Source: Ewingella americana ATCC 33852
GTDB lineage: Bacteria > Pseudomonadota > Gammaproteobacteria > Enterobacterales > Enterobacteriaceae
Length of the DNA stretch: 64,000 nucleotides
Direction of reading: 5' to 3'
NCBI RefSeq assembly: GCF_000735345.1
Contig: NZ_JMPJ01000053.1
Coordinates: 306,217 to 370,216, forward strand
Position 1 is the first letter of the stretch; every line of letters starts with the position of its first letter. A program made the translations under genes and the position numbers. Under the pieces are notes generated by a model, which was not told where the DNA came from, did no database searches, and saw only the letters and a program-made list of their open reading frames with translations. This document shows positions 19,769-29,497 of this stretch, piece after piece.

Positions 19769-20818
19769 ATGACCGCAACACCGCAAGTTTTGAAAATTCG
19801 CCGCCCAGACGATTGGCACATTCATCTGCGTGATGATGAAATGCTCGCTACCGTTTTGCCTTATACCAGTGAAGTCTTTGCCCGCGCTATCGTCATGCCG
19901 AACCTGACACCGCCGGTAACCAGCGTTGCAGTCGCCGTGGCCTATCGCGATCGCATCAATGCCGCTATCCCTGCTGGCCACAACTTTACTCCCCTGATGA
20001 CCTGCTATTTGACCGATTCTCTGGATCCGGAAGAAGTCGCGCGTGGTTATCTGGAAGGCGTATTTACCGCCGCTAAACTCTACCCGGCGAATGCGACCAC
20101 CAACTCGCAGCACGGCGTTTCCAACGTAAAAGCGATTTACCCTATTTTCGAGCGTATGCAATCGATTGGCATGCCGCTGCTGATCCACGGTGAAGTGACG
20201 CATAGCGACGTGGACATTTTTGACCGCGAAGCGCGCTTTATTGATGAAGTGATGAACCCGATTCGCACACACTTCCCTGAGCTGAAAATTGTTTTCGAAC
20301 ACATCACCACCAAAGAAGCGGCTCAGTACGTTCTTAGCGGCAATGACTATATTGGCGCGACCATTACGCCACAGCACTTGATGTTCAACCGCAACCATAT
20401 GCTGGTTGGCGGCATTCGCCCTCACCTGTTCTGCTTGCCTATTCTAAAGCGCAACGTGCATCAGCAGGCCCTGCGTGAAGTTATCGCCAGCGGCTCAAAT
20501 CGCTTCTTCCTCGGTACCGACTCTGCACCTCATACCAAAGGCCGCAAAGAGTCGAGCTGCGGTTGCGCAGGCTGCTTCAACGCACCTCTGGCAATCCCTG
20601 CCTACGCCACCGTATTTGAAGAGATGAATGCCCTCGAGCATTTAGAAGCCTTCTGCTCATTGAACGGCCCGCGTTTCTATGGCCTGCCAGTTAACGAAGA
20701 TTTCATTGAAATCAGCAAGGTAGCAGTTACTCAGCCAGAAGAAATCGCCTTGGGCGACGAATCGGTGGTGCCTTTCCTCGCCGGCCAGACCTTGCAGTGG
20801 AAAGTCACGTCTTATTAA
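19769..20818 (+). CDS. pyrC: Dihydroorotase
   Basis: A 349-residue type II dihydroorotase, pyrimidine synthesis step three. Zinc ligands are visible: HIHLRD near the N-terminus, the carboxylated lysine in [26 protein letters not shown], and the Asp in GTDSAPH. The start at 19769 ([16 protein letters not shown]) follows GGAG and matches E. coli; the upstream in-frame ATG at 19721 is inside the leader. Pyrimidine control by start-site switching is known in E. coli, but I could not confirm the leader hairpin here. Confidence 0.97.
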   Translation: MTATPQVLKIRRPDDWHIHLRDDEMLATVLPYTSEVFARAIVMPNLTPPVTSVAVAVAYRDRINAAIPAGHNFTPLMTCYLTDSLDPEEVARGYLEGVFTAAKLYPANATTNSQHGVSNVKAIYPIFERMQSIGMPLLIHGEVTHSDVDIFDREARFIDEVMNPIRTHFPELKIVFEHITTKEAAQYVLSGNDYIGATITPQHLMFNRNHMLVGGIRPHLFCLPILKRNVHQQALREVIASGSNRFFLGTDSAPHTKGRKESSCGCAGCFNAPLAIPAYATVFEEMNALEHLEAFCSLNGPRFYGLPVNEDFIEISKVAVTQPEEIALGDESVVPFLAGQTLQWKVTSY

Positions 20819-20826
20819 GTGACAGC

Positions 20827-20856
20827 GCCGCCAGCGGGATATGACTCGCTGGCGGC
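20827..20856 (+). terminator. Inverted repeat after pyrC, possible terminator
   Basis: A perfect 10-bp stem GCCGCCAGCG / CGCTGGCGGC with a 10-base loop lies nine bases after the pyrC stop. No T-tract follows, so it may be a Rho-dependent end or an mRNA-stabilising hairpin. Confidence 0.5.
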
Positions 20857-20894
20857 AACATAAATGCGCGTCCCCCTTGCTTAGTACTGGATAT

Positions 20895-20914
20895 GACTGT
20901 ATAAATATACAGTC
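20895..20914 (+). promoter_or_regulatory. LexA (SOS) box of dinI
   Basis: The 20-bp sequence GACTGTATAAATATACAGTC contains CTG-N10-CAG with an AT-rich core and near-perfect symmetry, fitting the E. coli LexA box. It ends 21 bp before the dinI start. Confidence 0.93.
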
Positions 20915-20934
20915 ATATTAATTCAGGGGGTCAT

Positions 20935-21183
20935 ATGCGTGTTGAAGTCACAATCGATAAAACCAAACCTCTTCCAGCCGGTGCTCTTGAAGCGCTGTCA
21001 GGTGAATTCAGTAAACGAATAAACCAACAATTTTCCGATACCGATAACAAAGTTCAGGTTCGCTATGCTGGCTCCAATAACCTGTCGGTTATGGGCGCGC
21101 CAAAGACGGATCGCGATCGTATTGAAGAAATTCTGCAAGAAACCTGGGAAAGCGCCGATGAGTGGTTTTCTACGGATGATTAA
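20935..21183 (+). CDS. dinI: DNA damage-inducible protein I (DinI)
   Basis: An 82-residue protein with the DinI signature: MRVEVTIDKTKPLPAG at the start and ILQETWESADEWF at the C-terminal helix. DinI stabilises RecA filaments and tempers SOS cleavage reactions. A near-consensus LexA box immediately upstream shows it belongs to the SOS regulon. The Shine-Dalgarno is AGGGGG. It is the gene after pyrC, as in E. coli. Confidence 0.96.
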   Translation: MRVEVTIDKTKPLPAGALEALSGEFSKRINQQFSDTDNKVQVRYAGSNNLSVMGAPKTDRDRIEEILQETWESADEWFSTDD

Positions 21184-21286
21184 CAGCAGTGCTGCGATGC
21201 GGGTTGATGTCTCAATCTCAGTCGTGGCATTAAAGGATTAATAATAATTAGGTTGATATATAACCAGGCTCTCTAGAGCAGTTTTT

Positions 21287-21312
21287 ACCGGGCGTCGCTG
21301 TCCGGTTTTTTT
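21287..21312 (+). terminator. Rho-independent terminator between dinI and bssS
   Basis: A short hairpin ACCGGGC / GTCCGGT (one G-T pair) is followed by seven T. It lies about 100 bp after the dinI stop. The rest of the 335-bp dinI-bssS gap shows no gene. Confidence 0.75.
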
Positions 21313-21518
21313 CATTTATCTTATTTCTAAGATTATTCCCTGTTTTAATTCTCACCCTCTGGTTTATTCATCTTTCATCACACTTTTTTTACTATTAAAT
21401 ACATTACTAGCCCCCAAAAGCCTGTTTAAGTGTTTATACTGAAATTGCTCACCAGATAATGAGCCGCATTGATCCTCGTTAGTTACTCATGCTAGTCACT
21501 ACAAATTAAGGGGTCTAT

Positions 21519-21773
21519 ATGGACAGAAATGATGAAGTTATTCAAACACACCCACTTGTGGGCTGGGATATCAGTACCGTCGACTCTTACGATGCAATGA
21601 TGATACGTCTTCATTACCTGTCTTCCAAAGACCAACCACCAGAAGATGCCAACGTAGACAGAACATTGTGGTTAACGACAGACGTAGCGCGACAACTGAT
21701 CAACATTCTCGAAGCTGGTATAGAAAAGATTGAATCGAACGAGTACGAGTACATTGACCATCGCAAACATTAA
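21519..21773 (+). CDS. bssS: Biofilm regulator BssS (YceP)
   Basis: An 84-residue protein with the BssS pattern: NEVIQTHPLVGWDISTVDSYDA, then LWLTTDVARQLINILEAGIEKIES. In E. coli BssS influences biofilm formation and indole/AI-2 related expression; the molecular mechanism is not known. The start has an AGGGG sequence ahead of it. It is a single-gene unit between terminators. Confidence 0.95.
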   Translation: MDRNDEVIQTHPLVGWDISTVDSYDAMMIRLHYLSSKDQPPEDANVDRTLWLTTDVARQLINILEAGIEKIESNEYEYIDHRKH

Positions 21774-21793
21774 TTTTCACCAACCTATCTAAA

Positions 21794-21827
21794 AGCACCC
21801 TCACATAACTGTCAGGGTGCTTTTTTT
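21794..21827 (+). terminator. Rho-independent terminator of bssS
   Basis: Stem AGCACCCT / AGGGTGCT, interrupted loop, then seven T, 20 bp after the bssS stop. Confidence 0.9.
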
Positions 21828-21952
21828 ATGGCTTGATGGTGAAACCCGCACAGTTAGCCACACCCGCACGCCGGAGTTAACTTGCCTTTAGGTGAGCTAT
21901 CTCACTATTATGCCCAACAATATTTTCTTAAAAATCATCAGGGGAAGCTGAA

Positions 21953-23071
21953 ATGCAATACGACCTCATCATTGTCGGCAGCGGTTCTGTCGGTTCAGCG
22001 GCAGGTTACTACGCAACGCGCGCCGGACTCAAAGTATTGATGATAGACAGCGCGATGCCGCCCCATCAGGAAGGCAGCCACCACGGCGAGACGCGTATTA
22101 TCCGCCACGCCTATGGTGAAGGTGCCAGCTACGTGCCAATGGTTTTGCGCGCCCAGCAACTGTGGGATGAGCTGGCGACCCTCAGCGGCGAGAAGATTTT
22201 TCATCGCAGCGGGGTTATTAACATTGGCCCGCATGACTCTGAGTTCATCAATAACGTCAAAAGCACCGCCGTTGAATATCAGTTGAATACCCAGTCGATG
22301 AGCGCCGAGGAGATCCGCGCCAAATGGCCTTTGATCTCTATCTCCGATGATTACTGCGGCGTATTCGAGAAGGATTCTGGCTATCTGCAAAGCGAACTGG
22401 CCGTCGCCGCCTATATTCGACTGGCGCGCGAGGCAGGTTGCGCCCAGCTGTTCAAATGCCCGGTAGAGTCGATAAGCTATGACCAAGATGGCGGCGTCAC
22501 CGTCACCACCCACGAAGGCAGCTATCGCGCGCCGCGCATTGCGTTAACAGCAGGAACTTGGGTTAAAAAGCTGCTGCCAGAGCTGCCTGTCAGCCCAGTT
22601 CGTAAAGTCTTTGCCTGGCACCACGCCGACGGCCGCTACAGCGAAGAAAACCATTTCCCGGCATTTACCTTCCAGACCCTCTCCGGCGACCAATACTATG
22701 GTTTCCCGGCGGTTAAAGATGCATTGAAGCTGGGCAAACATAACGGCGGGCAGCCGATCACCGGACCTGAAGGGCGTAAACCCTTCGGCAGCGTCGCCGC
22801 AGACGGCACCGAGGTGTTTAATTTCCTGCGCCACCATCTGCCGGGCGTGGGCGTTTGCCTGCACGGCGCGTCTTGCACTTATGACGTGACTGTCGACGAA
22901 GATTTCATTATTGATACCCTGCCTGAACATGACAATACCTTAATCATCTCCGGCTTGAGCGGGCATGGTTTTAAATTTGCCAGCGTATTAGGTGAAATAG
23001 TGGCCAACTTTGGTGCCAATCACCCCGCCGATTTTGACTTCACTCCTTTCTCGCTTTCCCGCTTTAACTAG
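21953..23071 (+). CDS. solA: N-methyl-L-tryptophan oxidase (SolA)
   Basis: A 372-residue FAD-dependent amine oxidase of the monomeric sarcosine oxidase family, the same length as E. coli SolA. It has the Rossmann [17 protein letters not shown] near the start, [16 protein letters not shown], the covalent-flavin Cys in GASCTYD (about residue 308), and SGHGFKFA near the end. It demethylates N-methyltryptophan and related amines, releasing formaldehyde and peroxide. AGGGGAAG precedes the start. Confidence 0.95.
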   Translation: MQYDLIIVGSGSVGSAAGYYATRAGLKVLMIDSAMPPHQEGSHHGETRIIRHAYGEGASYVPMVLRAQQLWDELATLSGEKIFHRSGVINIGPHDSEFINNVKSTAVEYQLNTQSMSAEEIRAKWPLISISDDYCGVFEKDSGYLQSELAVAAYIRLAREAGCAQLFKCPVESISYDQDGGVTVTTHEGSYRAPRIALTAGTWVKKLLPELPVSPVRKVFAWHHADGRYSEENHFPAFTFQTLSGDQYYGFPAVKDALKLGKHNGGQPITGPEGRKPFGSVAADGTEVFNFLRHHLPGVGVCLHGASCTYDVTVDEDFIIDTLPEHDNTLIISGLSGHGFKFASVLGEIVANFGANHPADFDFTPFSLSRFN

Positions 23072-23085
23072 AGCTTCATCAATCA

Positions 23086-23106
23086 TGCCGGTTTTTAAAA
23101 CCGGCA
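23086..23106 (+). terminator. Inverted repeat after solA, probable terminator
   Basis: A perfect palindrome TGCCGGTTTT-T-AAAACCGGCA, 14 bp after the solA stop. Its AT-rich centre leaves little loop and only a weak T-run follows. Confidence 0.5.
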
Positions 23107-23155
23107 ATTCAGCTACCACGAATTGGCGTTTATCTAATTCCCGCGTTTTTTCGAA

Positions 23156-23185
23156 TTGACACCTTTGCCATTATGAATCTATCCT
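23156..23185 (+). promoter_or_regulatory. Sigma-70-type promoter for the RcsA-like regulator
   Basis: A consensus -35 TTGACA (23156-23161) is followed after 18 bp by TATCCT (23180-23185). It would start transcription around 23192, just ahead of the leader ORF at 23208. Confidence 0.5.
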
Positions 23186-23207
23186 GCTAATAGCTATCAC
23201 AGGAGTG

Positions 23208-23252
23208 ATGGTTGTCGCGCAACGACTGCGCATGTACAAGGAAGTTTTATGA
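23208..23252 (+). CDS. 14-codon leader ORF overlapping the RcsA-like gene
   Basis: A short reading frame, MVVAQRLRMYKEVL, with a strong AGGAG Shine-Dalgarno a few bases ahead of its ATG. Its TGA stop overlaps the ATG of the regulator at 23249, so ribosomes ending here would be placed on the next start. The regulator also has its own AAGGAAG within this ORF. Whether the peptide is made or matters is not known; translational coupling is inferred. Confidence 0.45.
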   Translation: MVVAQRLRMYKEVL

Positions 23253-23899
23253 AAGTATTAATCATTGAACCCTGTAGCTTTACCCGCCTCGGAATTTATT
23301 CTTTCTTATTTAATAACAAACAGATAGAAATACTCGATTTTGTGAGTATGGCTGAAGCTATGCCTCATATGGCAACCTTCAACCCCGATTTGGTGCTGAT
23401 TAATATCACCCAACTGTGTCAGAATTCGAAATTCTCGGCGGAAATAAAAGAGTGTCTCGACCTTCTGCAAGACACGGCAATGTTTTGCTATCTGGATACC
23501 CAATATCCCGTCACGACCCATCCAGTACATATCACAAACGATGTTTATATTCTTAATAAACAGCTTGTGACCACCTTGTTGCGAACTATCGCGGAAGGTA
23601 GCGCTTATTACCCGCCTTATAACAGCCGCAGCATCTTTAGCGAACAAGAAATACTGGTGATGAATTACTGGATGTCGGAAATGCCCAATCACAAGATTGC
23701 GCGCAAGCTGGAAATCAGTAATAGAACGGTTTACGTGCATAAACGCCATTTGGCGCAGAAAATCAAAGTACGTAACCGGCTTGAGTTTTGTTATGTGTAT
23801 AACTTCATCAAATACCTTTTTTGGCCAATCAACGAATCTTCTCGTGCGCCTATTAGTCGGCAAATAAAAGAAGAAATCCTTACACTCTACAAACAATGA
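23249..23899 (+). CDS. LuxR-type transcriptional regulator, RcsA-like
   Basis: A 216-residue protein with a degenerate receiver-like N-terminal half and a C-terminal LuxR HTH (about residues 125-190, with FSEQEILVMNYWMSEMPNHKIARKLEISNRTVYVHKRHLAQKI written in shorter form as EQEILVMNYW..NHKIARKLEIS..TVYVHKRHL). The start MKVLIIEPCSFTRLG resembles RcsA. At the usual phospho-acceptor position the segment PDLVLIN has Asn52 instead of Asp, as RcsA also lacks a phosphorylatable Asp, so control by a kinase is unlikely. It is preceded by a coupled 14-codon ORF and a TTGACA promoter. Targets are unknown; it is not near a capsule cluster. Confidence 0.7.
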   Translation: MKVLIIEPCSFTRLGIYSFLFNNKQIEILDFVSMAEAMPHMATFNPDLVLINITQLCQNSKFSAEIKECLDLLQDTAMFCYLDTQYPVTTHPVHITNDVYILNKQLVTTLLRTIAEGSAYYPPYNSRSIFSEQEILVMNYWMSEMPNHKIARKLEISNRTVYVHKRHLAQKIKVRNRLEFCYVYNFIKYLFWPINESSRAPISRQIKEEILTLYKQ

Positions 23900-23913
23900 A
23901 ATTCATTACAAAA

Positions 23914-23944
23914 CAAAGAGAAAGGCGAAAACTCTTTCTCTTTG
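23914..23944. terminator. Shared inverted repeat between convergent genes
   Basis: A perfect 11-bp stem CAAAGAGAAAG / CTTTCTCTTTG with a 9-base loop lies between the regulator (plus) and tqsA (minus) and could end both transcripts. Confidence 0.55.
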
Positions 23945-23952
23945 CTTGCTGC

Positions 23953-24996
23953 TTAGCGGGCAGGTTTGCCATCCCCCAATAGCACGGCAATTTTATGCCC
24001 CGCCACCGTAGGTTCAAAAGCAATTTTAAGCACTATAGTCAGTGGAACTGAGAGTAACATTCCCACCGGGCCCATCAGCCAACCCCAAAATATCAGTGAC
24101 ATAAATACCACCAAGGTGGATAGTCCCAGCCCTTTACCTAATATTCTTGGTTCCACAATATTGCCAATAATGAGGTTTATCGCTAAATAACCGGCAATTA
24201 AGGTGACGCCTTCACTGACCCCATTAAACAAGAAAGCCTGAATAATCGGCGGAATAGCAGCAATAATGGAGCCAATATTAGGAATGTAATTTAGTGCGAA
24301 GGCTAATAACCCCCAGAGGAATGCAAAACGTACACCAAGCAGGGCCAGCAATGCCCAAATGGTTAACCCCGTAGCGACGCTAATTAACGTTTTGATCACC
24401 AGATAACGCGTCACGCTATCTAGGGCGCGCTGAATGCTTCCCGCTCCTGGCTCTTCTTCCGAGCTCTCCGCAAGCTGATTCAACTTATAAGGCAGTTGCG
24501 GCACTTCGAGCAGCATAAACACCACGGTCATCACCAGCAGGAAGACACCTGCCATGGCATTGGAGAGATGGGTGATAAGGCGACTGATCAGATTGATGGC
24601 GTAACCGGGGTCAAAATATCCGGCCAGCGTCTCGAAGGAGAATACCAGCCCGTTGATTTGCAGCAGGTTTTGTAAATCCTCAAACTTCTGCAAAATCAGG
24701 CCACGGTATTGCGGCAGCGTTCGCCCGAAGTCATTGAGTGTGACAATCAGCATGCTGGTCAGGAACACCATCAGCATCACGACCAGCGCAGCGACCAAAA
24801 GCACGGCTAAAGGCCGCGGAAAGCGAATCCGCTCAAGGCGAACAATCAGCGGATTGAAGACGAAAGCCAAAAATAGCGCCAGAATAAAAGGCACGATGAT
24901 ATCCGCCGCCGATTTGATCCCGGCGAAAATGATAACCAGCATTGCCATCATAATGGCTATCTTCAAACCCTTTACCGTCACCACGGATTTGGCCAT
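23953..24996 (-). CDS. tqsA: TqsA, AI-2E family membrane transporter
   Basis: A 347-residue membrane protein of the AI-2E family, closely like E. coli TqsA. It starts with [20 protein letters not shown] and has several hydrophobic helices, a soluble middle part, then the conserved [16 protein letters not shown] and [17 protein letters not shown] and a final [16 protein letters not shown]. In E. coli the protein is reported to export autoinducer-2 and to affect biofilm. It is a single gene, convergent with the RcsA-like regulator. Confidence 0.92.
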   Translation of the reverse strand: MAKSVVTVKGLKIAIMMAMLVIIFAGIKSAADIIVPFILALFLAFVFNPLIVRLERIRFPRPLAVLLVAALVVMLMVFLTSMLIVTLNDFGRTLPQYRGLILQKFEDLQNLLQINGLVFSFETLAGYFDPGYAINLISRLITHLSNAMAGVFLLVMTVVFMLLEVPQLPYKLNQLAESSEEEPGAGSIQRALDSVTRYLVIKTLISVATGLTIWALLALLGVRFAFLWGLLAFALNYIPNIGSIIAAIPPIIQAFLFNGVSEGVTLIAGYLAINLIIGNIVEPRILGKGLGLSTLVVFMSLIFWGWLMGPVGMLLSVPLTIVLKIAFEPTVAGHKIAVLLGDGKPAR

Positions 24997-25410
24997 TTAT
25001 CTCTCCCTTAAGTGCCTCTATTTTGTCTCTCGCCCAAGCGCCGCATGTAACCGTTATTAGTATGACTTATTAATATAGCTCAGTGATTCATTTACATTTG
25101 CAAGAGTAGCATATAACCCAATTAGCTAAGTAAAATGATAAAACCTTTATAAAAAAGACCTAAATGGCAATATTTTAATCAAATAAGTTGATATATAAGT
25201 AACTTTACCAAGCCTTGCAAAACCTGACAAATAGCCAAATTTTTCTATGAATTAAAATTTAACACTGAATCATTGAATGAAAAATGCAAATATCATTCAA
25301 ATAAAAAGAACAACGAGTAAAAGGTTAAATGTGATGAGATTTATTATTGATTAAATGTTTCTATGTGTTTATTTTCATTTAAAGGATTGCTGCTTAATTA
25401 AGGAATTGCC
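24997..25410. other. AT-rich intergenic region between tqsA and yceJ
   Basis: About 410 bp with very high A+T, serving as upstream region of both divergent genes. No reading frame, tRNA or clear operator was found in it. It may hold promoters or be bound by H-NS. Confidence 0.5.
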
Positions 25411-25968
25411 GTGCAGTGGAAAAACTCACCCGTTCAATTTGGCCATATTTCCGTGCTGATGCACTGGCTGGTTACTTTAGCCTTTTACGCCATGTTTGCC
25501 TTGGGGCTGTGGATGGTCGGGCTGGGTTATTACGATGGCTGGTATCACCGAGCACCTGAGTTGCATAAAAGCATCGGCGCGTGCGTTTTCGCAGTCATGG
25601 TCTTTCGTCTGGCTTGGCGTTTTATCTCCCCGCCCCCTTCCCCGTTGAAAAGCTACAGCACGGCGACGCGCGTCGGTTCTTGGCTGGCTCACGTAGTGCT
25701 GTTTGTCGGCCTATTCACCATTCTGATCAGTGGCTATCTCATCTCCACCGCCGAAGGACAGCCGATTAGCGTCTTTGGCTGGTTTGATATCCCCGCCACG
25801 CTGTTTGGCTTGAACCAGCAGGCGGACATCGCGGGCGTTATTCACCTGTGGGTGGCGTGGGGAATTGTCATTGTTTCTGTACTTCACGGCCTTGCGGCCC
25901 TTAAGCATCACTTTATTGACCGGGACATCACGCTGACCCGCATGCTCGGGCAGCGGCGTTCCGATTAA
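25411..25968 (+). CDS. yceJ: Cytochrome b561 family protein YceJ
   Basis: A 185-residue inner-membrane di-heme cytochrome b561 of the bacterial type. Four hydrophobic helices are visible, with candidate heme His residues in SVLMHWLVT, APELHKSIG, LAHVVLF and HLWVAWG. The start is GTG, with AAGGAAT just before it. It is followed 24 bp later by yceI; the pair is a known conserved unit and the cytochrome may pass electrons involving quinones or lipid-bound partners. Function is not well established. Confidence 0.9.
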   Translation: MQWKNSPVQFGHISVLMHWLVTLAFYAMFALGLWMVGLGYYDGWYHRAPELHKSIGACVFAVMVFRLAWRFISPPPSPLKSYSTATRVGSWLAHVVLFVGLFTILISGYLISTAEGQPISVFGWFDIPATLFGLNQQADIAGVIHLWVAWGIVIVSVLHGLAALKHHFIDRDITLTRMLGQRRSD

Positions 25969-25992
25969 CTTGTTGGATAATGGAGGATCATC

Positions 25993-26571
25993 ATGTTCAA
26001 AAAAACCACTCTGGGCTTAACTCTGGCGTCTTTACTGCTGGCGGCGGGCAGTGCAACGGCGGCGAACTACAAGATTGATAAAGAGGGGCAACACGCCTTT
26101 ATTGAGTTCCGCATCAAGCACTTAGGCTATAGCTGGCTGTATGGCAGCTTCAATGATTTCGACGGCGGCTTTACCTTCGATGAGAAAGACCCGTCAGCCG
26201 ATAAAGTAAATGTCACGATTAATACCACCAGCGTATTCACCAACCATGCCGAGCGCGATAAGCACTTACGCAGCGCGGAATTCCTCAATGTCACCAAGCA
26301 CCCGCAGGCGAGTTTCACCTCAACGTCAGTGACCAAAGAGGGTGATGGACTGGCGGTGACGGGCGATTTCACCCTGAATGGCGTGACCAAGCCTTTGACT
26401 TTGCAAGCTAAGTTGGTTGGCCAAGGCGAAGATCCTTGGGGCGGCTACCGTGCGGGCTTTGAAGCGGCGGGTAACATTAAGCTGAAAGATTACGGTATCA
26501 CCACCGATCTGGGGCCAGCTTCGCAAGAGGTTGAGCTGATCATCTCGGTGGAAGGGGTTCGCGAGAAGTAA
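25993..26571 (+). CDS. yceI: YceI, periplasmic lipocalin-like polyisoprenoid-binding protein
   Basis: A 192-residue secreted protein of the YceI family. A signal peptide [19 protein letters not shown] is cleaved after SATA, before ANYKID. The mature beta-barrel has the family motifs [14 protein letters not shown] and [15 protein letters not shown], then [12 protein letters not shown]. Homologues bind long polyprenyl chains such as ubiquinone-8. GGAGGATC precedes the start, so expression should be good. It forms a unit with yceJ. Confidence 0.94.
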   Translation: MFKKTTLGLTLASLLLAAGSATAANYKIDKEGQHAFIEFRIKHLGYSWLYGSFNDFDGGFTFDEKDPSADKVNVTINTTSVFTNHAERDKHLRSAEFLNVTKHPQASFTSTSVTKEGDGLAVTGDFTLNGVTKPLTLQAKLVGQGEDPWGGYRAGFEAAGNIKLKDYGITTDLGPASQEVELIISVEGVREK

Positions 26572-26600
26572 CTTCCCCTGAAGCCATTGTTAATAAGATA

Positions 26601-26633
26601 AAAAAAGGGCCCGTACCTGATACGAGCCCTTTT
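26601..26633. terminator. Bidirectional terminator between yceI and trhO
   Basis: A hairpin AAAAGGGC..GCCCTTTT with an extended inner stem CCGTA/TACGA lies between the convergent genes, with A- and T-runs on both sides. Confidence 0.85.
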
Positions 26634-26649
26634 CACTTCATGCTGCCAA

Positions 26650-27705
26650 TTACTGCTTTTCAGGTGCCGGGATGTGCATGGTGGTCTGCAACAGCCCTTT
26701 CGACTTATTGAAGACTTTGATGCCATTTTCGCGCCCGGCTCGCAGTGCGCGCTGCTCTTCCAGCGGCAACTTCAGCTCGGTTTGGCACATTTCGCTACAG
26801 CAGCCTTCAAACTTGGCAGCGCAGCTCGGGCACTGAATGAACAGCAGATGACAACCGTCGTTAAGGCAGTTGGTATGGCTGTCGCACTCGGCGCCGCACT
26901 GGTGGCAGTGGGCAATCACGTCGTCAGAAATGCGCTCACCCATGCGTTCATCAAATACAAAGTTCTTGCCTTTGAATTTGATCGGCAGGCCCTGCTCTTT
27001 GGCACGACGTGCGTACTCGATGATGCCGCCTTCAACGTGATAAACATTTTTGAAACCGTTATGCAGCATATAAGCACTGGCTTTTTCACAGCGAATGCCG
27101 CCGGTGCAATACATGACGATTTTCTTGTCTTTATCTTCTTTCAGCATGTCCACCGCCATTGGCAGCTGGTCGCGGAAAGTGTCTGACGGTACCTCGATCG
27201 CCTTGTCAAAGTGGCCCACTTCATACTCATAGTGGTTACGCATGTCGACAAACAGCGCGTCCGGGTCGTCAATCATCGCGTTAACTTCTTCGGCTTTCAG
27301 ATACTGCCCGATGTTCGACGGGTCAAAGGTATCGTCATCAATGCCGTCTGCCACGATGCGGTCACGCACTTTAAGGCGCAGAACCCAGAATGATTTGCCA
27401 TCGTCTTCCAACGCGATGTTCAAACGAATCTGGTCCAAAGCGGGATGGCTACCGAAAAGCTCGGCTTTAAAGGCTTCGAACTGATTGTTTGGCACGCTGA
27501 TTTGCGCATTGATCCCTTCGTGTGCCACATAGATACGACCAAATACATTCAGTTTGGTCAGGCAGACGTAGAGCATGTCGCGGAAGGCTTTTGGGTCTTC
27601 GAGGTGGAAGTATTTATAAAAAGAAACCGTGGTGCGCGGCTCAGTTTCAGCCAACATGCGCGCCTTCAGTTCCTCGTTAGAAATTCGGTTATGTAACACT
27701 GGCAT
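26650..27705 (-). CDS. trhO: tRNA uridine(34) hydroxylase TrhO (YceA)
   Basis: A 351-residue protein with an N-terminal ferredoxin-like acylphosphatase-like domain (about 1-100), a rhodanese domain with catalytic Cys in [14 protein letters not shown], and a C-terminal cysteine-rich region ([26 protein letters not shown]) that looks metal-binding. TrhO hydroxylates uridine 34 of certain tRNAs on the way to cmo5U-type modifications, using O2. It is a single gene, convergent with yceI. Confidence 0.95.
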   Translation of the reverse strand: MPVLHNRISNEELKARMLAETEPRTTVSFYKYFHLEDPKAFRDMLYVCLTKLNVFGRIYVAHEGINAQISVPNNQFEAFKAELFGSHPALDQIRLNIALEDDGKSFWVLRLKVRDRIVADGIDDDTFDPSNIGQYLKAEEVNAMIDDPDALFVDMRNHYEYEVGHFDKAIEVPSDTFRDQLPMAVDMLKEDKDKKIVMYCTGGIRCEKASAYMLHNGFKNVYHVEGGIIEYARRAKEQGLPIKFKGKNFVFDERMGERISDDVIAHCHQCGAECDSHTNCLNDGCHLLFIQCPSCAAKFEGCCSEMCQTELKLPLEEQRALRAGRENGIKVFNKSKGLLQTTMHIPAPEKQ

Positions 27706-27950
27706 GGTGTACTTTCCTGTCTTTCGAGGTTAATTCTTAGAGAATAAGCAGTGCCGTAAAGGCTTACAGCACCACTTTTCGAGCGGCAACATCATACATT
27801 AAACCAACATTCTCGACATCTTCCGTTGCAAAATTTCGGCTAAAACGTTGTACAAAAGCGGCAACTGCTAAGGCAAAGCGCGGGAAATGGGATAACCTCA
27901 AATGAGTTGGGATGAATTTTAATCCATTAAACCAAGATAATGAGGAAACT

Positions 27951-29048
27951 ATGAGTAAGCTTTTCCAACCCATTTCACTAGGTAACCTGACATTAGCTAA
28001 CCGCATTATCATTGCGCCAATGTGCCAATACTCTTCTGACAACGGCAAGGCGACCTCCTGGCACCACGCTCACCTTGGGCAACTCTCCTTCTCTGGCGCG
28101 GGGTTGCTTATCCTCGAAGCCACGACGGTTGAAGCCGTTGGCGGCATCTCGCCACAAGATTTAGGTTTATGGGATGACGAAACCGAAGCGGCGATGAAAG
28201 AGCTGGTGACGTCTATTCGCGATAACAGCGACATTCCCCTCGGCTTACAGCTGGGTCACGCCGGGCGAAAAGCCTCGTGCCACGTGCCGTGGAAAGGCGG
28301 CAAGCAGCTGACGCGCGAAGAAGGCGGCTGGCAGACTATCGCTCCTTCAGCCATCCCCTTCGCCGATACCGACGCCGCGCCAGAGGCCATCTCCCTAGAA
28401 CGCATCGCCGAGCTGAAAGCGGCTTATGTCGAATCCGCCAAGCGCGCTGACCGTTTGGGCTTTGACCTGTTGGAGCTGCACGGCGCACATGGCTACCTAC
28501 TGCACCAGTTCTTGTCTCCCCTCTCCAACCAGCGCACTGACAACTACGGCGGCTCGCTGGAAAACCGTATGCGCCTGCTGCTTGAGATATATCAGGAAAT
28601 TCGTCAGGCATTCTCTGCCGACAAGCCGATTGGTGTGCGGATTTCAGCTACCGACTGGGTGGAAGGCGGCTGGGACTTGGAACAGTCAGTGGTGCTGGCG
28701 AAAGAGCTGGAAAAACTGGGTTGTAGCTATATTCACGTCTCCAGCGGCGGCCTGAGCCCGCAGCAGAAAATCAGCATTGGCCCGAATTACCAAGTGCCGT
28801 TTGCCGAGCGAATCAAGCAGGAAGTCAGCACGCCGGTGATTGCCGTTGGCCTGATAACTGAACCCGATCAGGCCGAAGCCATTGTTGGCACGGGTCAGGC
28901 GGATATGGTGGCACTGGCGCGCGGTATCCTCTATAACCCGCGCTGGCCGTGGCACGCCGCCGCCAAGCTGGGTGCCAAAGTCTCGGCACCTAAACAGTAT
29001 TGGCGCAGCGAACCGCACAATGTTAAAGGCATATTCCTAGCAGAATAA
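27951..29048 (+). CDS. NADH:flavin oxidoreductase, old yellow enzyme (YqjM-like)
   Basis: A 365-residue FMN-dependent TIM-barrel enzyme. The start MSKLFQPISLGNLTLANRI follows GAGGAAA. Family features are the APMCQYSSDNG segment, whose Cys is characteristic of the thermophilic-like/YqjM class, the HLGQLS and LQLGHAGRKAS motifs, the substrate-binding HGAHGYLLHQFLSP, and the FMN phosphate site VALARGILYNPRWPW. Such enzymes reduce activated C=C bonds or nitro groups with NADPH. The natural substrate is not known. It stands alone before lpxL. Confidence 0.9.
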   Translation: MSKLFQPISLGNLTLANRIIIAPMCQYSSDNGKATSWHHAHLGQLSFSGAGLLILEATTVEAVGGISPQDLGLWDDETEAAMKELVTSIRDNSDIPLGLQLGHAGRKASCHVPWKGGKQLTREEGGWQTIAPSAIPFADTDAAPEAISLERIAELKAAYVESAKRADRLGFDLLELHGAHGYLLHQFLSPLSNQRTDNYGGSLENRMRLLLEIYQEIRQAFSADKPIGVRISATDWVEGGWDLEQSVVLAKELEKLGCSYIHVSSGGLSPQQKISIGPNYQVPFAERIKQEVSTPVIAVGLITEPDQAEAIVGTGQADMVALARGILYNPRWPWHAAAKLGAKVSAPKQYWRSEPHNVKGIFLAE

Positions 29049-29080
29049 AGTCAGTGAACAGTCATTAATGTTAACAAGAG

Positions 29081-29106
29081 GGGCAACGCGCGTTGCCCTT
29101 TTTTAT
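29081..29106 (+). terminator. Rho-independent terminator of the oxidoreductase gene
   Basis: The hairpin GGGCAAC-GCGC-GTTGCCC is followed by six T, 32 bp after the stop codon. Confidence 0.92.
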
Positions 29107-29497
29107 TGCTAAAACCTGAACATATTTAATTTGATTTAATTCACCTGTTTTTTAAATCAATTTTTATGGCGGGGAAAATTGACAAAATTGCGTTGTCTGC
29201 CGATATTCAATCGATCTTAAACGGCAGAGTAGCCGCAAGTTTGCTCACAAAATCGGCGACCTTCGCGCTATTGATGTACAGTCTGCGGCCTATTGATAGA
29301 CAGATAGCCGTCAAATGAACTATTCATGCCGTTAATTTTCACCTGAAACCTAAAAAATGCCACAATACGTCACTTCGCTTAAGGGAATGACTCGCAGCGG
29401 CTATGAAAGCCGGGTTGTGGTGTGTTTTCTGTGGCTGGCTACTGCACATAGACAGAGCTTATATCTTCTTACTTCGACACATTGACGCAGAGATTTT
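29107..29497. other. Intergenic region upstream of lpxL
   Basis: About 390 bp without a supported gene. It should contain the lpxL promoter. An overlapping 61-codon frame across the lpxL start is a shadow. No recognisable sRNA or operator was found. Confidence 0.4.
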
